Positions 1-9,405 of a stretch of DNA of 64,000 bases are shown here, one piece after another. Each line of letters opens with the position of its first letter. Within the stretch, counting starts at the first letter, position 1. The DNA is from Streptomyces sp. CC228A (lineage in GTDB: Bacteria; Actinomycetota; Actinomycetes; Streptomycetales; Streptomycetaceae). The position numbers and the translations under genes are program-made. Below the pieces are notes generated by a model. The model made no database searches and had not been told where the DNA came from. It saw nothing but the letters and a program-made list of their open reading frames with translations. The DNA lies in the NCBI RefSeq assembly GCF_021390935.1, contig NZ_JAJPUI010000002.1, forward strand, positions 806,001 through 870,000, written 5' to 3'.

Positions 1-170
1 CCGACGTAGGCGAGGAGCGTCCCGGCCTCGGCGGCGCGGGCCCCGCGGGGCAGCCACAGGCCCCAGGGGTCGCGCTCGGGCAGCGTGCCGGCCGCCCAGC
101 CGCCGAGGGCCACGGCGGCGGAACCGACCACACCGAGCCGGCGGCAACCGGCGACGCTCAAGGACCACAT
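1..170 (-). CDS. Partial membrane protein, possibly MptB-like mannosyltransferase N-terminus
   Basis: The first 56 codons of a minus-strand gene run off the left edge. Reading starts with ATG at 170, gives MWSLSVAGCRRLGVVG and continues through a hydrophobic, Ala/Gly-rich helix, then a loop (TLPERDPWG), then the beginning of a second hydrophobic segment. This is the usual beginning of an integral membrane protein. The loop resembles the N-termini of Streptomyces polyprenol-phosphomannose-dependent alpha-1,6-mannosyltransferases (MptB family), which would act in the cytoplasmic membrane, but I judge this from memory of the family and the catalytic part is outside the window. It is divergent from the aminotransferase that follows; the intervening 106 bp must hold both promoters. 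Confidence is good for a real gene and modest for the family. Confidence 0.5.
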   Translation of the reverse strand, partial: MWSLSVAGCRRLGVVGSAAVALGGWAAGTLPERDPWGLWLPRGARAAEAGTLLAYV

Positions 171-276
171 GGGCAGCCAACCTACCCGGGGGGGCGCGCC
201 CCCGTGACGGGTCGCCCCGCCCCACGTGGCGCAAAACACGAGGCGTGCCCGGCGCGGCCCCCGTAAGCTCGCGGAC

Positions 277-1488
277 ATGCAGGTCATCCAGTCCACGAAG
301 CTCGCCAACGTCTGCTACGAGATCCGTGGCCCGGTGCTCGACGAGGCGATGCGGCTGGAGGCGGCGGGCCACCGCATCCTCAAGCTCAACACCGGCAACC
401 CGGCGGCCTTCGGCTTCGAGTGCCCGCCCGCCATCCTCGAGGACATGCTGCGCAACCTCGGCGACGCGCACGGCTACGGCGACGCCAAGGGCCTGCTGTC
501 GGCGCGCCGCGCGGTGATGAGCCACTACGAGACGAAGGGCATCCCGCTGTCCGTCGAGGACATCTACCTCGGCAACGGTGTGTCCGAGCTGATCCAGATG
601 GCGATGCAGGCGCTGCTCGACGACGGCGACGAGGTGCTCGTCCCGGCGCCGGACTACCCGCTGTGGACGGCGTCCGTGGCGCTCGCCGGGGGCACGGCGG
701 TGCACTACCGCTGCGACGAGCAGGCCGACTGGATGCCGGACCTGGCGGACATCGAGCGCAAGGTCACGGACCGCACGAAGGCCCTCGTCATCATCAACCC
801 GAACAACCCGACGGGCGCGGTCTACGACGACGAGATGCTGCGCGGGCTGACGGAGATCGCCCGCCGCCACAACCTGGTCATCTGCTCGGACGAGATCTAC
901 GACAAGATCCTCTACGACGGCGCGACGCACACCCCGACCGCCGCCATCGCCCCGGACCTGCTGTGCCTGACCTTCAACGGCATGTCGAAGAACTACCGGG
1001 TGGCGGGCTACCGCAGCGGCTGGCTCGCGGTCTGCGGCCCGAAGGCGCACGCCTCCTCGTACATCGAGGGGCTGACCATCCTGGCCAACATGCGGCTGTG
1101 CGCGAACATGCCGGCGCAGCACGCGATCGCCGCCGCGCTCCAGGGGCGCCAGTCCGTCGAGGCGCTCGTCGCGCCGGGCGGCCGGCTGCTGGAGCAGCGG
1201 GACGCGGCGTACGAGCGGCTCATCGACATCCCCGGCGTGACCTGCGTGAAGCCGAAGGGGGCCCTCTACCTCTTCCCGCGTCTGGACCCGGCCGTCTACA
1301 AGATCAAGGACGACCGGCAGATGGTCCTGGACCTGCTGCGGGCCGAGAAGATCATGGTGGTGCACGGCACGGGCTTCAACTGGCACGAGCCGGACCACTT
1401 CCGCATCGTGACGCTGCCGAACGCGAAGGACCTGACGGACGCGGTGAACCGCATCGGGAACTTCCTGGACGGTTACGGGCAGCACTGA
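277..1488 (+). CDS. Pyridoxal phosphate-dependent aminotransferase (alanine aminotransferase AlaA-like)
   Basis: Fold-type I aminotransferase of 403 residues, likely transferring the amino group between alanine (or another amino acid) and 2-oxoglutarate in the cytoplasm. Family hallmarks seen: KLNTGNPAAFGF near the N-terminus, YGDAKGLLSARRAV, the VIINPNNPTGAVY block, SDEIYDKILYDG with the PLP-ring Asp and Tyr, the Schiff-base lysine in FNGMSKNYR, and the C-terminal FRIVTLP with the substrate-carboxylate Arg. The start at ATG 277 (MQVIQSTKLANVCYEIRGP) is chosen because homologues begin there; an in-frame extension to 226 is Arg-rich and has no family counterpart. There is no clear ribosome binding site, so the message may be leaderless. 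Substrate preference cannot be fixed from sequence alone. Confidence 0.9.
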   Translation: MQVIQSTKLANVCYEIRGPVLDEAMRLEAAGHRILKLNTGNPAAFGFECPPAILEDMLRNLGDAHGYGDAKGLLSARRAVMSHYETKGIPLSVEDIYLGNGVSELIQMAMQALLDDGDEVLVPAPDYPLWTASVALAGGTAVHYRCDEQADWMPDLADIERKVTDRTKALVIINPNNPTGAVYDDEMLRGLTEIARRHNLVICSDEIYDKILYDGATHTPTAAIAPDLLCLTFNGMSKNYRVAGYRSGWLAVCGPKAHASSYIEGLTILANMRLCANMPAQHAIAAALQGRQSVEALVAPGGRLLEQRDAAYERLIDIPGVTCVKPKGALYLFPRLDPAVYKIKDDRQMVLDLLRAEKIMVVHGTGFNWHEPDHFRIVTLPNAKDLTDAVNRIGNFLDGYGQH

Positions 1489-1572
1489 CGCGAATACTTA
1501 GTACGGACTCAACTTTAGACTGAATCCAAGATAGGATGGCCTTCTCGCAGTGAGCAGGAAGGCCATCCCCCC

Positions 1573-1963
1573 ATGTACGAACCGATCCGCAGCAAGTCGG
1601 TCCACCAGGTGGCCGACGACGACCAGCGACGGTTCCCCCATCGCTCCCGCGAGGAGGAACTGGACATCCAGCTGGCCGGGCACCTCGCCGCACTGCTCGC
1701 CGTCACCGACGAGCTCGGCGACGACGCGGCCGCCGAGCGCATCGCGCAGCAGGTCGCCCGGCTGCGCGGCGCCCGCCGCCCGGCACGCCGGCCTGACCGG
1801 CGCGGATCCGTCCGCGCTGCACCGCAGGGCGCACGCCCTGGCCGGGCGCGCCCTCGTCGTCGCGGCCTCCCGCGCCGACACCGCCGTCGCGATCCTCGCC
1901 GCCGAGCGCATGGACGCGCACAGCGCCACACTGGGCGACAGCAGCCTGGTCGGCGCCCCCTGA
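1573..1963 (+). pseudogene. Small hypothetical protein split by a frameshift
   Basis: The start (MYEPIRSKSVHQVADD, ATG 1573) reads well through EEELDIQLAGHLAALLAV and AAERIAQQVARLRG to about 1765. Sensible coding then resumes one nucleotide later in frame, giving LTGADPSALHRRAHALAGRA, VVAASRADTAVAILAAERMD and a stop at 1961-1963. I recall conserved Streptomyces proteins of about 130 residues in which these two halves are continuous, so this looks like one gene with a single +1 slip in the GC-rich stretch at about 1765-1800. It could be a true inactivation or a sequencing error. The protein is alpha-helical with no known motif; function unknown. An AT-rich stretch just upstream (1495-1535, containing TAGGAT) probably holds its promoter. 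Confidence 0.6.
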
Positions 1964-1970
1964 CGGCCCC

Positions 1971-1999
1971 GGTCCGCGCTCGCGGAAGGCGCGCGGACC
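1971..1999. terminator. Hairpin after the frameshifted small gene
   Basis: GGTCCGCGC at 1971-1979 pairs perfectly with GCGCGGACC at 1991-1999 around an 11-nt loop, 8 nt after the stop codon. There is no U-tract, as is usual in Streptomyces. Confidence 0.6.
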
Positions 2000-2040
2000 G
2001 GGTTGCCACTCTCCCCCGCACACCCGTGCACACGTCGAGA

Positions 2041-2072
2041 CCCCCGGAGCGACACCGGTGTCGCTCCGGGGG
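2041..2072. terminator. Perfect 32-bp palindrome, bidirectional terminator
   Basis: The 16 bases at 2041-2056 (CCCCCGGAGCGACACC) are followed immediately by their exact reverse complement at 2057-2072. It lies between the plus-strand small gene and the convergent pckA, so it can stop transcription from either side. Confidence 0.65.
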
Positions 2073-2169
2073 TCGTCCGCCGCGGCCGGCCGGATGACTC
2101 CACAGGTCAGGGCGAGGCCGGTTCGGACCGGCCGCGGAGGCTCCCTTCTGACGGGCCCGCTCCGCGTCC

Positions 2170-2187
2170 GGGGCGCCTCAGCGCCCC
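2170..2187 (-). terminator. Hairpin downstream of pckA
   Basis: GGGGCGC and GCGCCCC (7-bp stem) enclose a CTCA loop about 40 nt beyond the pckA stop codon. Confidence 0.5.
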
Positions 2188-2224
2188 TTCGGCTCCACGA
2201 GCGGCCCCCGTGTGCCGGGCTTGC

Positions 2225-4042
2225 TCAGCCCAGGCGGTCCACCAGGGCGCGGTACTCGTCCCACAGCTCCTTCGGCGTGTGGTCGCCGAAGGTGTCGAGG
2301 TGCCCGGGGATCAGGGCGGCCTCCTCGCGCCACACCTCCGCGTCCACCTTCAGCAGGAAGTCCAGGTCCTTCTCGGCCAGCGCCAGACCGTCGGTGTCGA
2401 GGGCCTCCCTGGTCGGCACGACGCCGATCGGCGTCTCGACGCCCTCGGCGCGGCCCTCCAGGCGCTCCACGATCCACTTCAGGACGCGGCTGTTCTCACC
2501 GAAGCCGGGCCACACGAACTTCCCCGCGTCGTTCTTGCGGAACCAGTTCACGTAGTAGATCTTCGGCAGCTTGGCCTGGTCGGCTGCCTGACCCACCTTG
2601 AGCCAGTGCCCCATGTAGTCGCCCATGTTGTAGCCGCAGAACGGCAGCATCGCGAACGGGTCGCGGCGCAGCTCGCCGACCTTGCCCTCGGCCGCCGCGG
2701 TCTTCTCCGAGGCCACGTTGGCGCCGAGGAACACGCCGTGCTGCCAGGAGAACGCCTCGGTGACCAGCGGGACCGCGGTGGCGCGGCGGCCGCCGAAGAG
2801 GATCGCGGAGATCGGCACGCCCTTGGGGTCCTCCCACTCCGGCGCGATGATCGGGCACTGGGCGGCGGGGACGGTGAACCGCGCGTTGGGGTGGGCGGCC
2901 GGCTCGTCGGAGGCCGGCGTCCAGTCGCGACCCTTCCAGTCCGTCAGGTGCGCGGGCGGCTCCTCCGTCATGCCCTCCCACCACACGTCGCCGTCGTCGG
3001 TGAGCCCGACGTTGGTGAAGACGGCGTTGCCCCACAGCGTCTTCATCGCGTTGGCGTTGGTGTGCTCGCCGGTGCCGGGCGCGACGCCGAAGAAGCCGGC
3101 CTCCGGGTTGATGGCGTACAGCCGCCCGTCCTCACCGAACCGCATCCAGGCGATGTCGTCGCCGATCGTCTCGACGGTCCACCCGGAGATCGTGGGCTCC
3201 AGCATGGCGAGGTTGGTCTTGCCGCACGCGGACGGGAAGGCCGCCGCCACGTACTTCGCCTCGCCCTGCGGCGGGGTCAGCTTCAGGATGAGCATGTGCT
3301 CGGCCAGCCAGCCCTCGTCGCGCGCCATGACGGAGGCGATGCGCAGGGCGTAGCACTTCTTGCCGAGCAGGGCGTTCCCGCCGTAGCCGGAGCCGTAGGA
3401 CCAGATCTCCCGGCTCTCGGGGAAGTGGGAGATGTACTTGGTGGAGTTGCACGGCCACGGCACGTCGGCCTCGCCCGGCGCGAGCGGCGCACCGAGGGTG
3501 TGCACGGCCTTCACGAAGAACCCGTCCGTGCCCAGCTCGTCCAGCACGGCCTGGCCCATGCGCGTCATGGTCCGCATGGAGACGGCGACGTACGCGGAGT
3601 CGGTGATCTCGATGCCGATCGCGGAGAGCGGCGAGCCGAGCGGCCCCATGCAGAACGGCACGACGTACATCGTGCGGCCGCGCATCGAGCCCCGGAAGAT
3701 GCCCTTCTCGCCCGTGAAGACCTCCCGCATCTCGGCGGGGGCCTTCCAGTGGTTGGTCGGACCGGCGTCCTCCTCCTTCTCGGAGCAGATGTAGGTCCGG
3801 TCCTCGACGCGGGCGACGTCCGTCGGGTCGGAGGCGGCGTAGTAGGAGTTCGGGCGCTTGACGGGGTCCAGTTTCCGGAAGGTGCCCTTGGCGACGAGCT
3901 CCTCGCACAGGCGCTCGTACTCGGCCTCGGACCCGTCGCACCAGACGACGGCGTCCGGCTGCGTGATCGCTGCGATCTCGTCGACCCAGGCGATCAGGGC
4001 CTGGTGCTTGGTGGGGGCGGTGGACTCGGTCTCGCGCGCCAC
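2225..4042 (-). CDS. pckA: Phosphoenolpyruvate carboxykinase (GTP)
   Basis: GTP-type PEPCK (EC 4.1.1.32), 605 residues, converting oxaloacetate plus GTP to phosphoenolpyruvate, CO2 and GDP, the entry step of gluconeogenesis from TCA intermediates. Visible signatures are the kinase P-loop [13 protein letters not shown], the PEPCK-specific Cys in the same loop, the Mn-binding [20 protein letters not shown] block, and [12 protein letters not shown] followed by [12 protein letters not shown]. Length is typical for the GTP family. The start is GTG 4042 ([11 protein letters not shown]): AAGGAG lies 7 nt upstream, and the in-frame extension beyond it is not protein-like. It is divergent from the hemolysin III gene, with 207 bp between them for two promoters. 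Confidence 0.97.
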   Translation of the reverse strand: MARETESTAPTKHQALIAWVDEIAAITQPDAVVWCDGSEAEYERLCEELVAKGTFRKLDPVKRPNSYYAASDPTDVARVEDRTYICSEKEEDAGPTNHWKAPAEMREVFTGEKGIFRGSMRGRTMYVVPFCMGPLGSPLSAIGIEITDSAYVAVSMRTMTRMGQAVLDELGTDGFFVKAVHTLGAPLAPGEADVPWPCNSTKYISHFPESREIWSYGSGYGGNALLGKKCYALRIASVMARDEGWLAEHMLILKLTPPQGEAKYVAAAFPSACGKTNLAMLEPTISGWTVETIGDDIAWMRFGEDGRLYAINPEAGFFGVAPGTGEHTNANAMKTLWGNAVFTNVGLTDDGDVWWEGMTEEPPAHLTDWKGRDWTPASDEPAAHPNARFTVPAAQCPIIAPEWEDPKGVPISAILFGGRRATAVPLVTEAFSWQHGVFLGANVASEKTAAAEGKVGELRRDPFAMLPFCGYNMGDYMGHWLKVGQAADQAKLPKIYYVNWFRKNDAGKFVWPGFGENSRVLKWIVERLEGRAEGVETPIGVVPTREALDTDGLALAEKDLDFLLKVDAEVWREEAALIPGHLDTFGDHTPKELWDEYRALVDRLG

Positions 4043-4249
4043 GGTTGCTCCTTGTTGAGGGGTTTGTGGTTGTCGCCCCGTGGGGGCTGCGACCCGGACG
4101 CGGCGCTGCGGGATCCCTTCGCGCTCATCCGGTGCCGACCGCACTCATTTGATCATCCGATGTCCTTGCGCATATGTCCAGAGGGCCTCTCACGTGAGCA
4201 TCGCCACGTGCCGCCTCCCCTGCTACGGAGCCGTAGGTAGCATTTCGCC

Positions 4250-4990
4250 ATGACTGCCGCTGCGCCCGACACCACCGCGCCCGACGCGCCCGACGACGCC
4301 GCCGCCCCCGCCTCCCTCGCAGAGGGGTCCCCGCACGGGGACTCACCGCTCCACCCCCTCAAGCCCCGGCTGCGCGGCTGGCTGCACGCCGGGATGTTCC
4401 CGGCGGTGCTCATAGCGGGCATCGTGCTCACCGCGCTGGCCGACTCGACCCGCGGCCGCATCGCCTGCGGGGTGTACGTGCTCACCGCGTGCCTGCTGTT
4501 CGGGGTGAGCGCGCTCTACCACCGGGGCGACTGGGGCCCGCGGGCCGCGGCGGTGCTGCGGCGGCTGGACCACGCCAATATCTTCCTCATCATCGCCGGG
4601 ACGTATACCCCGCTGACGCTGCTGCTGCTCCCCGACTCCACCGCGCGGGTGCTGCTGTGGGCCGTCTGGGCCGCCGCGGCTGCGGGCATAGCGTTCCGGG
4701 TCTTCTGGGTCGGCGCGCCGCGCTGGCTGTACACCCCGTGCTACATCGCCATGGGCTGGGCCGCGGTGTTCTTCCTGCCGGACTTCCTGCGCACGGGCGG
4801 TATCGCCGTGCTGGTCCTGGTCGTCGTGGGCGGCCTGCTGTACAGCGCGGGCGGCGTCGTCTACGGCTTCAAGCGGCCGAACCCGTCACCCCGCTGGTTC
4901 GGGTTCCACGAGGTCTTCCACTCCTTCACCCTGGCCGCCTTCGTCGTGCACTACGTGGGCATCTCGCTGGTGGCGTACCAGCACGGGTGA
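4250..4990 (+). CDS. Hemolysin III / PAQR-family membrane protein
   Basis: Integral membrane protein of 246 residues of the hemolysin III (TrhA, PAQR) family. After a hydrophilic Ala/Asp/Pro-rich N-terminus there are seven predicted hydrophobic segments. The family motifs are present: SALYHR at the end of TM2, RRLDHANIFLIIAGTYTP in TM3, and the C-terminal GFHEVFHSFTLAAFVVHY, whose His residues form the presumed metal site of PAQR hydrolase-like proteins. Bacterial members have been linked to membrane energetics and lipid homeostasis; haemolytic activity should not be assumed. The gene stands alone, divergent from pckA. Confidence 0.9.
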   Translation: MTAAAPDTTAPDAPDDAAAPASLAEGSPHGDSPLHPLKPRLRGWLHAGMFPAVLIAGIVLTALADSTRGRIACGVYVLTACLLFGVSALYHRGDWGPRAAAVLRRLDHANIFLIIAGTYTPLTLLLLPDSTARVLLWAVWAAAAAGIAFRVFWVGAPRWLYTPCYIAMGWAAVFFLPDFLRTGGIAVLVLVVVGGLLYSAGGVVYGFKRPNPSPRWFGFHEVFHSFTLAAFVVHYVGISLVAYQHG

Positions 4991-5071
4991 CCGCCGTGGA
5001 CGGGGACGGCGCCGGGCGCCGGACGGACCCGCGAGGATCCGCCCGGCGCCCGGGAAGCGCCCCCGGATAGC

Positions 5072-5122
5072 CACCAGATGCACCGCGGATGCGCCACCAG
5101 ATGCGCCGCGGATGCACCGCGG
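5072..5122. repeat. Short direct repeat downstream of hemolysin III gene
   Basis: Two near-identical 23-bp units with the core CACCAGATGC(A/G)CCGCGGATG lie in the 165-bp gap between two convergent genes. Confidence 0.6.
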
Positions 5123-5155
5123 GGAGGCGCCAGGGGCCGCCTCCCCGCCGAGGGC

Positions 5156-7588
5156 TCAGCGGCGCCGCACGTCACCCGGCCCGCACGCCGTCCCGTCGCG
5201 GTCGCGGTCCAGCCGCAGCGGGTCCCGCCCGGTGTTGACTGCCAGCGGCCCGTACCCCTGCCCTTCCAGCCACGTGCACCGGTCCCGGGTCGTGGGCTTC
5301 ACCGAAGCCGGGAACGCCGTCGGCACGCACACGTCCGCGCTGCCGTAGGCCCGCTCGCACCCCGACACCTTCGGACTGACCGGCACGGACCGCCGCTCGG
5401 GCTGCGGCGCCTTCGGGGCCGCCTCCAGCCCGTCCGCGAAGTCGTGGACGTGCGGGGCGGGCGCCGCGGCCCGCGTGCCCGCACCGACATGCACCCACTG
5501 CGCCACCGACGGCACCCCGTCCGCGTCGACGGTGAACAGCATGTACCAGCCGGGCGGCGCGATGTTCGGGTTGCTGGTGACGTTCAGGTCCACCGTCCTG
5601 CCGTCGTCCCGCACCGTCATCGGCAGGTCCACGAACCGCTGGTTGGGGTCGGACGAGTGGGTGACGGCCGCCGGCCGGATCAGCTCGGCCCGCACCACCG
5701 GCCGGTCCACCGTGATCCGCTGCGTGGAGCCGTACGCCCAGCGCTGCCGCGCCACCGACGTGATCTGCGGGCGCGGCCCCTTGAACAGGTACGGCGGGGT
5801 GTACACCGACACCTTGTCCGTGAACGAGCCGTCGCCGGGGTTGTCCCCGACGGCCATCACCCGCCCGTCGGGCAGCAGGAACGTCGACGAGTGGTAGCCG
5901 CGGGAGGCCGGGTCCGTGGCCATGCCGGCCTGCCACGTGTCGGTGACCGGGTCGAACATCGACGCCTCGTACACCGGGTCCGCCCGGTTGTGCAGCGCCC
6001 CGCCGGTCTCGAACACCCTGCCGTCGGGCAGCAGCACCGCGGAGACGTACATCTTGCCCTGCGCCCCGGTCTGCGGCACGGGCGCGGCGCCGCCCAGCGA
6101 GACGGTGCCCTGCGGCAGCAGGGGGCCCGGCGTGTACCGCGGGTTCGGCTGCTTGAGGTCGATGAGGTCGACGAGCCGGTTGGCGTCCGGGTTCGTCTCG
6201 ATGTTGCCGCCGCCGATGGTGATGACCCGCTGGTCCTGCGCGGGCGGCAGCAGCACGCTCGCCGACTGGTCGCGCTCGTCCTTGTTCCGCAGGCCCGGCA
6301 CGTCGGTGACGGTGTTCTTGTCGTAGTCGTAGACGGAGGCGCCGGTGCCGGGCGTGCCGTTGCCGAAGACGTGGCTGCCGGAGTAGAACAGCCGCCCGTC
6401 CTGCATGAGGATCATCGACGGGTAGAGGCCCCAGTACGTCCAGGTCTGGTTGACCTCGCCGAGCGGAAGCCACCTGCCGCGCGCCGCGGACCAGCGCTCG
6501 GCCGTGACCGATCCCGTGGAGTCCTCGCGGAGCCCGCCGAAGGAGATCACGTCACCGTTGCCGAGGATGGTCGCGGACGGGTACCAGTGCCCGTCGTTCA
6601 TGTCGTTGGTGCGGGTGTACGTCTCGGTGTCCGGGTCGAAGAGGTACGAGTCCCTGTAGCCCTGGTAGCCGACCGTGCCGTCGGCGGAGGGATAGCCCTT
6701 GTTGCCGCCCATGATGAGGACCTTGCCGTCGGCGAGCTGCACATGGCCGGCGCAGAACAGGTCGATGGGCGTGTCGACCGTCGTGAACGAGCCGTCGGCC
6801 GGATCGTAGACGGCGGTCTCGAACGAGCCCGCCGCGAACCGCTCCGGGTCGTTGCCGGAACCGGCGACCATCAGCACCTTGCCGGTCCTCAGCACCACGG
6901 CGTGGACGGCCCGCACCGGGTTCTTGAACGGCATGACCTGCCAGGCTCCCTTGGTGCACGCGTCACCCGCCGTGCACACCTCGCCGGCCGCGGGGACGGT
7001 CGCGTCCTCCATCGCGTAGTCGTCGGTGACGAGGGTGCCGGTGCCGTAGAGGGAGAGGCCCCAGGCGATCTGGTCGGTGCCCGGCGGGACCACCGGGGTG
7101 CGGACCTCCGCACGCCGGTAGGCGGCGCTCGCCGGCGGGGTCATGACGTCCGTCCAGTACGTCCAGCCCTGCCGGGCGTCGCGGCGGAAGAGGGTGAGGG
7201 CGATGTCCGGGCTGGTCGACTTGTACCAGACGGACAGGTCGTACTGGTGGCCCGGCGCGACGTTGGGCGCGCAGGACGGCGTCTCGCGCATCATCGCCTT
7301 GTGGTCGCCGTCGACCCGCCGGGTCACGCTCAGCTCTATGGCCCGGTCGCCGCTGCGGGCGTCGTCGGTGACGCGGAAGGCGTGGTCGTTGTCCCCCCAG
7401 CCGTAGACGTCCCAGCAGTGCGGTGTGCCGTCGGGTCGCAGGGTTTCGAAGCCGGGGTTCACCAGGAGGTTCACCCCGGCTTCCGCGCGGTCGGCGGTGG
7501 ACAGCGACAGGCCGCTGCCGGCCAGGGCGAGGAGCGCGGTGGCGGCGAGCGTGCGCCGCCACCGGCCTCCTCCGCGGTGCCGTGTCAT
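5156..7588 (-). CDS. GlxA-like copper radical oxidase with C-terminal Excalibur-type domain
   Basis: Secreted or membrane-anchored galactose-oxidase/glyoxal-oxidase family protein, 810 residues. Order: signal or anchor (RWRRTLAATALLALAG, possibly Tat), a carbohydrate-binding-like beta domain (about 40-190), a kelch propeller, a DUF1929-type domain, and a C-terminal calcium-binding-like tail with DRDRDGTACG. The mononuclear copper site of the family is complete by position: the thioether Cys in LFCAGHVQL, its Tyr partner in GHWYPSA, the axial Tyr-His in RGYHSS and the last His in VTHSSDPNQR. GlxA enzymes oxidise an alcohol or aldehyde to give H2O2. In Streptomyces, GlxA works with the cellulose-synthase-like CslA at hyphal tips; here it sits behind a GT2 synthase and a GT39 protein, so a similar glycan-maturation job is inferred. 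ATG 7588 has AGGAGAAGGG upstream. Confidence 0.85.
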   Translation of the reverse strand: MTRHRGGGRWRRTLAATALLALAGSGLSLSTADRAEAGVNLLVNPGFETLRPDGTPHCWDVYGWGDNDHAFRVTDDARSGDRAIELSVTRRVDGDHKAMMRETPSCAPNVAPGHQYDLSVWYKSTSPDIALTLFRRDARQGWTYWTDVMTPPASAAYRRAEVRTPVVPPGTDQIAWGLSLYGTGTLVTDDYAMEDATVPAAGEVCTAGDACTKGAWQVMPFKNPVRAVHAVVLRTGKVLMVAGSGNDPERFAAGSFETAVYDPADGSFTTVDTPIDLFCAGHVQLADGKVLIMGGNKGYPSADGTVGYQGYRDSYLFDPDTETYTRTNDMNDGHWYPSATILGNGDVISFGGLREDSTGSVTAERWSAARGRWLPLGEVNQTWTYWGLYPSMILMQDGRLFYSGSHVFGNGTPGTGASVYDYDKNTVTDVPGLRNKDERDQSASVLLPPAQDQRVITIGGGNIETNPDANRLVDLIDLKQPNPRYTPGPLLPQGTVSLGGAAPVPQTGAQGKMYVSAVLLPDGRVFETGGALHNRADPVYEASMFDPVTDTWQAGMATDPASRGYHSSTFLLPDGRVMAVGDNPGDGSFTDKVSVYTPPYLFKGPRPQITSVARQRWAYGSTQRITVDRPVVRAELIRPAAVTHSSDPNQRFVDLPMTVRDDGRTVDLNVTSNPNIAPPGWYMLFTVDADGVPSVAQWVHVGAGTRAAAPAPHVHDFADGLEAAPKAPQPERRSVPVSPKVSGCERAYGSADVCVPTAFPASVKPTTRDRCTWLEGQGYGPLAVNTGRDPLRLDRDRDGTACGPGDVRRR

Positions 7589-7707
7589 GCGTCGTTCCCT
7601 TCTCCTCTTCCACGGGGTGTCCGTCGGTGGTGCGTCGGGCGGTGCGTCAGGAACCCCTCGGGCAGCTGCGTCGGGCCGTGCTTCGGGGGGCCCGCTCGCG
7701 GCCGCTG

Positions 7708-7761
7708 CGGGACCGGCGGGGGGACCGGCGGGGGGACCGGCGGGACCGGCGGGGGGACCGG
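7708..7761. repeat. GGGGGGACCGGC tandem repeat
   Basis: Four to five units of 9-12 bp with the core GGGGGGACCGGC fill the 3' part of the 173-bp gap before the oxidase gene. Confidence 0.65.
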
Positions 7762-9405
7762 TCACCGGCCGCCACCGTCACCGGTGCGGCGGACGGTGCG
7801 GATCTCCACGCGCTGCGGGCCCTCACCGAAGGTCGCGACGGGCTCCGAGTGCTCCAGGACGTCGGCGACGGTCGGCAGGTCCGGGGCGTCCCTGCGCACG
7901 GTCGGCGTGGACACGATGTGGTCCACGTCCCGCCACCCGCCGGGCAGGGTGGCCTTCACCGCCGGGTCCAGGTCGGCCTTGTAGAACCAGATGGCGCCGG
8001 TGCCGGGGGTGTAGCCGGAGTGGACGAGGTCCGTCCACAGCGCGTCGTCCACGAGGACCCGGGTGCGGGCCGGGTCGGTGACGTTCCCCGCGGACGGGTC
8101 CAGCCAGGCGGCCGCGGCCCGGAAGCGCGCGTTCGGGTCGGCGGTCATGGCCGTGCGGGTGCCGGCGTACCAGTGCGGGACGGTGTACGAGGCGCCGGCG
8201 GCGAGCAGCAGGCCGAAGGCCGCGGCGGCCAGGGCCCGCGGCATCGACCGCCTGAGCAGCCCGTGCACGGAGGCGGCGACGGCCGCCAGGCAGAGCGCCA
8301 GGAACGGCAGGGCCTGGATGATGTACATGTCGGGCAGGTAGCCGGACGTCCGGAACGCGGCCACGGAAGCCAGCAGGACCACCGCGAACGCGGGTCCCGC
8401 GGAGGCGCGGGCGGTCACCGACCACCGGTGCCCGGCCGCCAGCAGCACGGCCGCGGCGAGCCCGGCGGCGGGCAGCACGGTGTCGTAGTACAGCCACGAG
8501 TCGACGACCTTGTTCGCGTCGGAGCCGTCGACGAAGACGGAGCCGGAGCCGGGCCGGGACAGCTGGTAGACCACGCCCTCCCACAGCGACACATGCCCCC
8601 TGCCGGGCAGCAGCTCGCCGTTGAGCATCGCGTACAGCGGGTACAGCAGCCCGAGCAGCACGCACGAGGTGAGCGCCCCTGTCACGGCGAACTTCCGGGT
8701 GTCCCGGTGGCTGTGCCGCCACAGCGTGAACAGCACCGCGGGCAGCGCCAGCAGGATCGTCTCCTTCGACAGCACGGCGACGGCGGCGCACAGCCCGGCG
8801 GCGAAGTGGTGCCACAGGTGGCGGCTCGGCGAGGCGGCCAGCACGAACGCGGCGAGCACCCACGCCACGGCGATGTTGTCGAGGAAGATCTGGCGGTGCA
8901 GCTCGACGGAGAGCGGCGACAGGCCGAACAGGGCGACCGCGAGGGCCGCGGCCCACCGCGGCAGGGCCAGACGCCGCGCCAGCACGTACAGCAGGACCCC
9001 GGTGACGAGGGTGACGCACAGCATGACGGCCCGGACCGAGCCGACCGTCATCGACTCCGGCACGAGGAGCGCGGGCAGCCACGTCAGCAGGGCGATCTGG
9101 AGCCAGCCGAGGGGCGGGTGGTCGTACCAGTACTCGTAGTGGGCGAGGCCCTGCCCCTGCTGGATCGCCCACGCCTGGGAGAGGTAGGTGCCCTCGTCGT
9201 CGCTGAAGGTCGGGAAGCCGCCGATGTTGACGCCCTGGACGGCGGTGATCGCGGCGAGCAGGGCGAGGCACAGCCACTGGTCGGTCCGGGAGGCCCAGAA
9301 GCGGAAGGGCGGGGACGGCGGGAAGGGCGTGAAGGCGACGGTGCGGTGCCCGGGCCCGGACGCGGCGGGGTGCCGCGGGGGGTCCGTGGTGAGCGCGGAC
9401 GTCAT
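7762..9405 (-). CDS. GT39-like (dolichyl-phosphate-mannose mannosyltransferase family) membrane protein
   Basis: Polytopic membrane protein of 547 residues with roughly 10-12 hydrophobic helices and a soluble C-terminal domain of about 130 residues. The first extracytoplasmic loop has FPTFSDDEGTYLSQAWA, with the acidic pair expected in GT-C glycosyltransferases, followed by YEYWYDHPPLGWLQI, which is the PMT/ArnT-type loop. The likely role is transfer of a sugar from a polyprenyl-phosphate donor at the outer face of the membrane. Its ATG overlaps the stop of the upstream GT2 gene (ATGA at 9402-9405), so the two are translationally coupled. The copper oxidase follows 173 bp downstream. Donor and acceptor are unknown. 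Confidence 0.75.
   Translation of the reverse strand: MTSALTTDPPRHPAASGPGHRTVAFTPFPPSPPFRFWASRTDQWLCLALLAAITAVQGVNIGGFPTFSDDEGTYLSQAWAIQQGQGLAHYEYWYDHPPLGWLQIALLTWLPALLVPESMTVGSVRAVMLCVTLVTGVLLYVLARRLALPRWAAALAVALFGLSPLSVELHRQIFLDNIAVAWVLAAFVLAASPSRHLWHHFAAGLCAAVAVLSKETILLALPAVLFTLWRHSHRDTRKFAVTGALTSCVLLGLLYPLYAMLNGELLPGRGHVSLWEGVVYQLSRPGSGSVFVDGSDANKVVDSWLYYDTVLPAAGLAAAVLLAAGHRWSVTARASAGPAFAVVLLASVAAFRTSGYLPDMYIIQALPFLALCLAAVAASVHGLLRRSMPRALAAAAFGLLLAAGASYTVPHWYAGTRTAMTADPNARFRAAAAWLDPSAGNVTDPARTRVLVDDALWTDLVHSGYTPGTGAIWFYKADLDPAVKATLPGGWRDVDHIVSTPTVRRDAPDLPTVADVLEHSEPVATFGEGPQRVEIRTVRRTGDGGGR

Noticed and set aside
2003..4240. Very long plus-strand open reading opposite pckA
   Set aside because: Shadow of pckA typical of 70 percent GC DNA; composition is His/Gly/Arg/Val without any family pattern, while pckA has all catalytic motifs.
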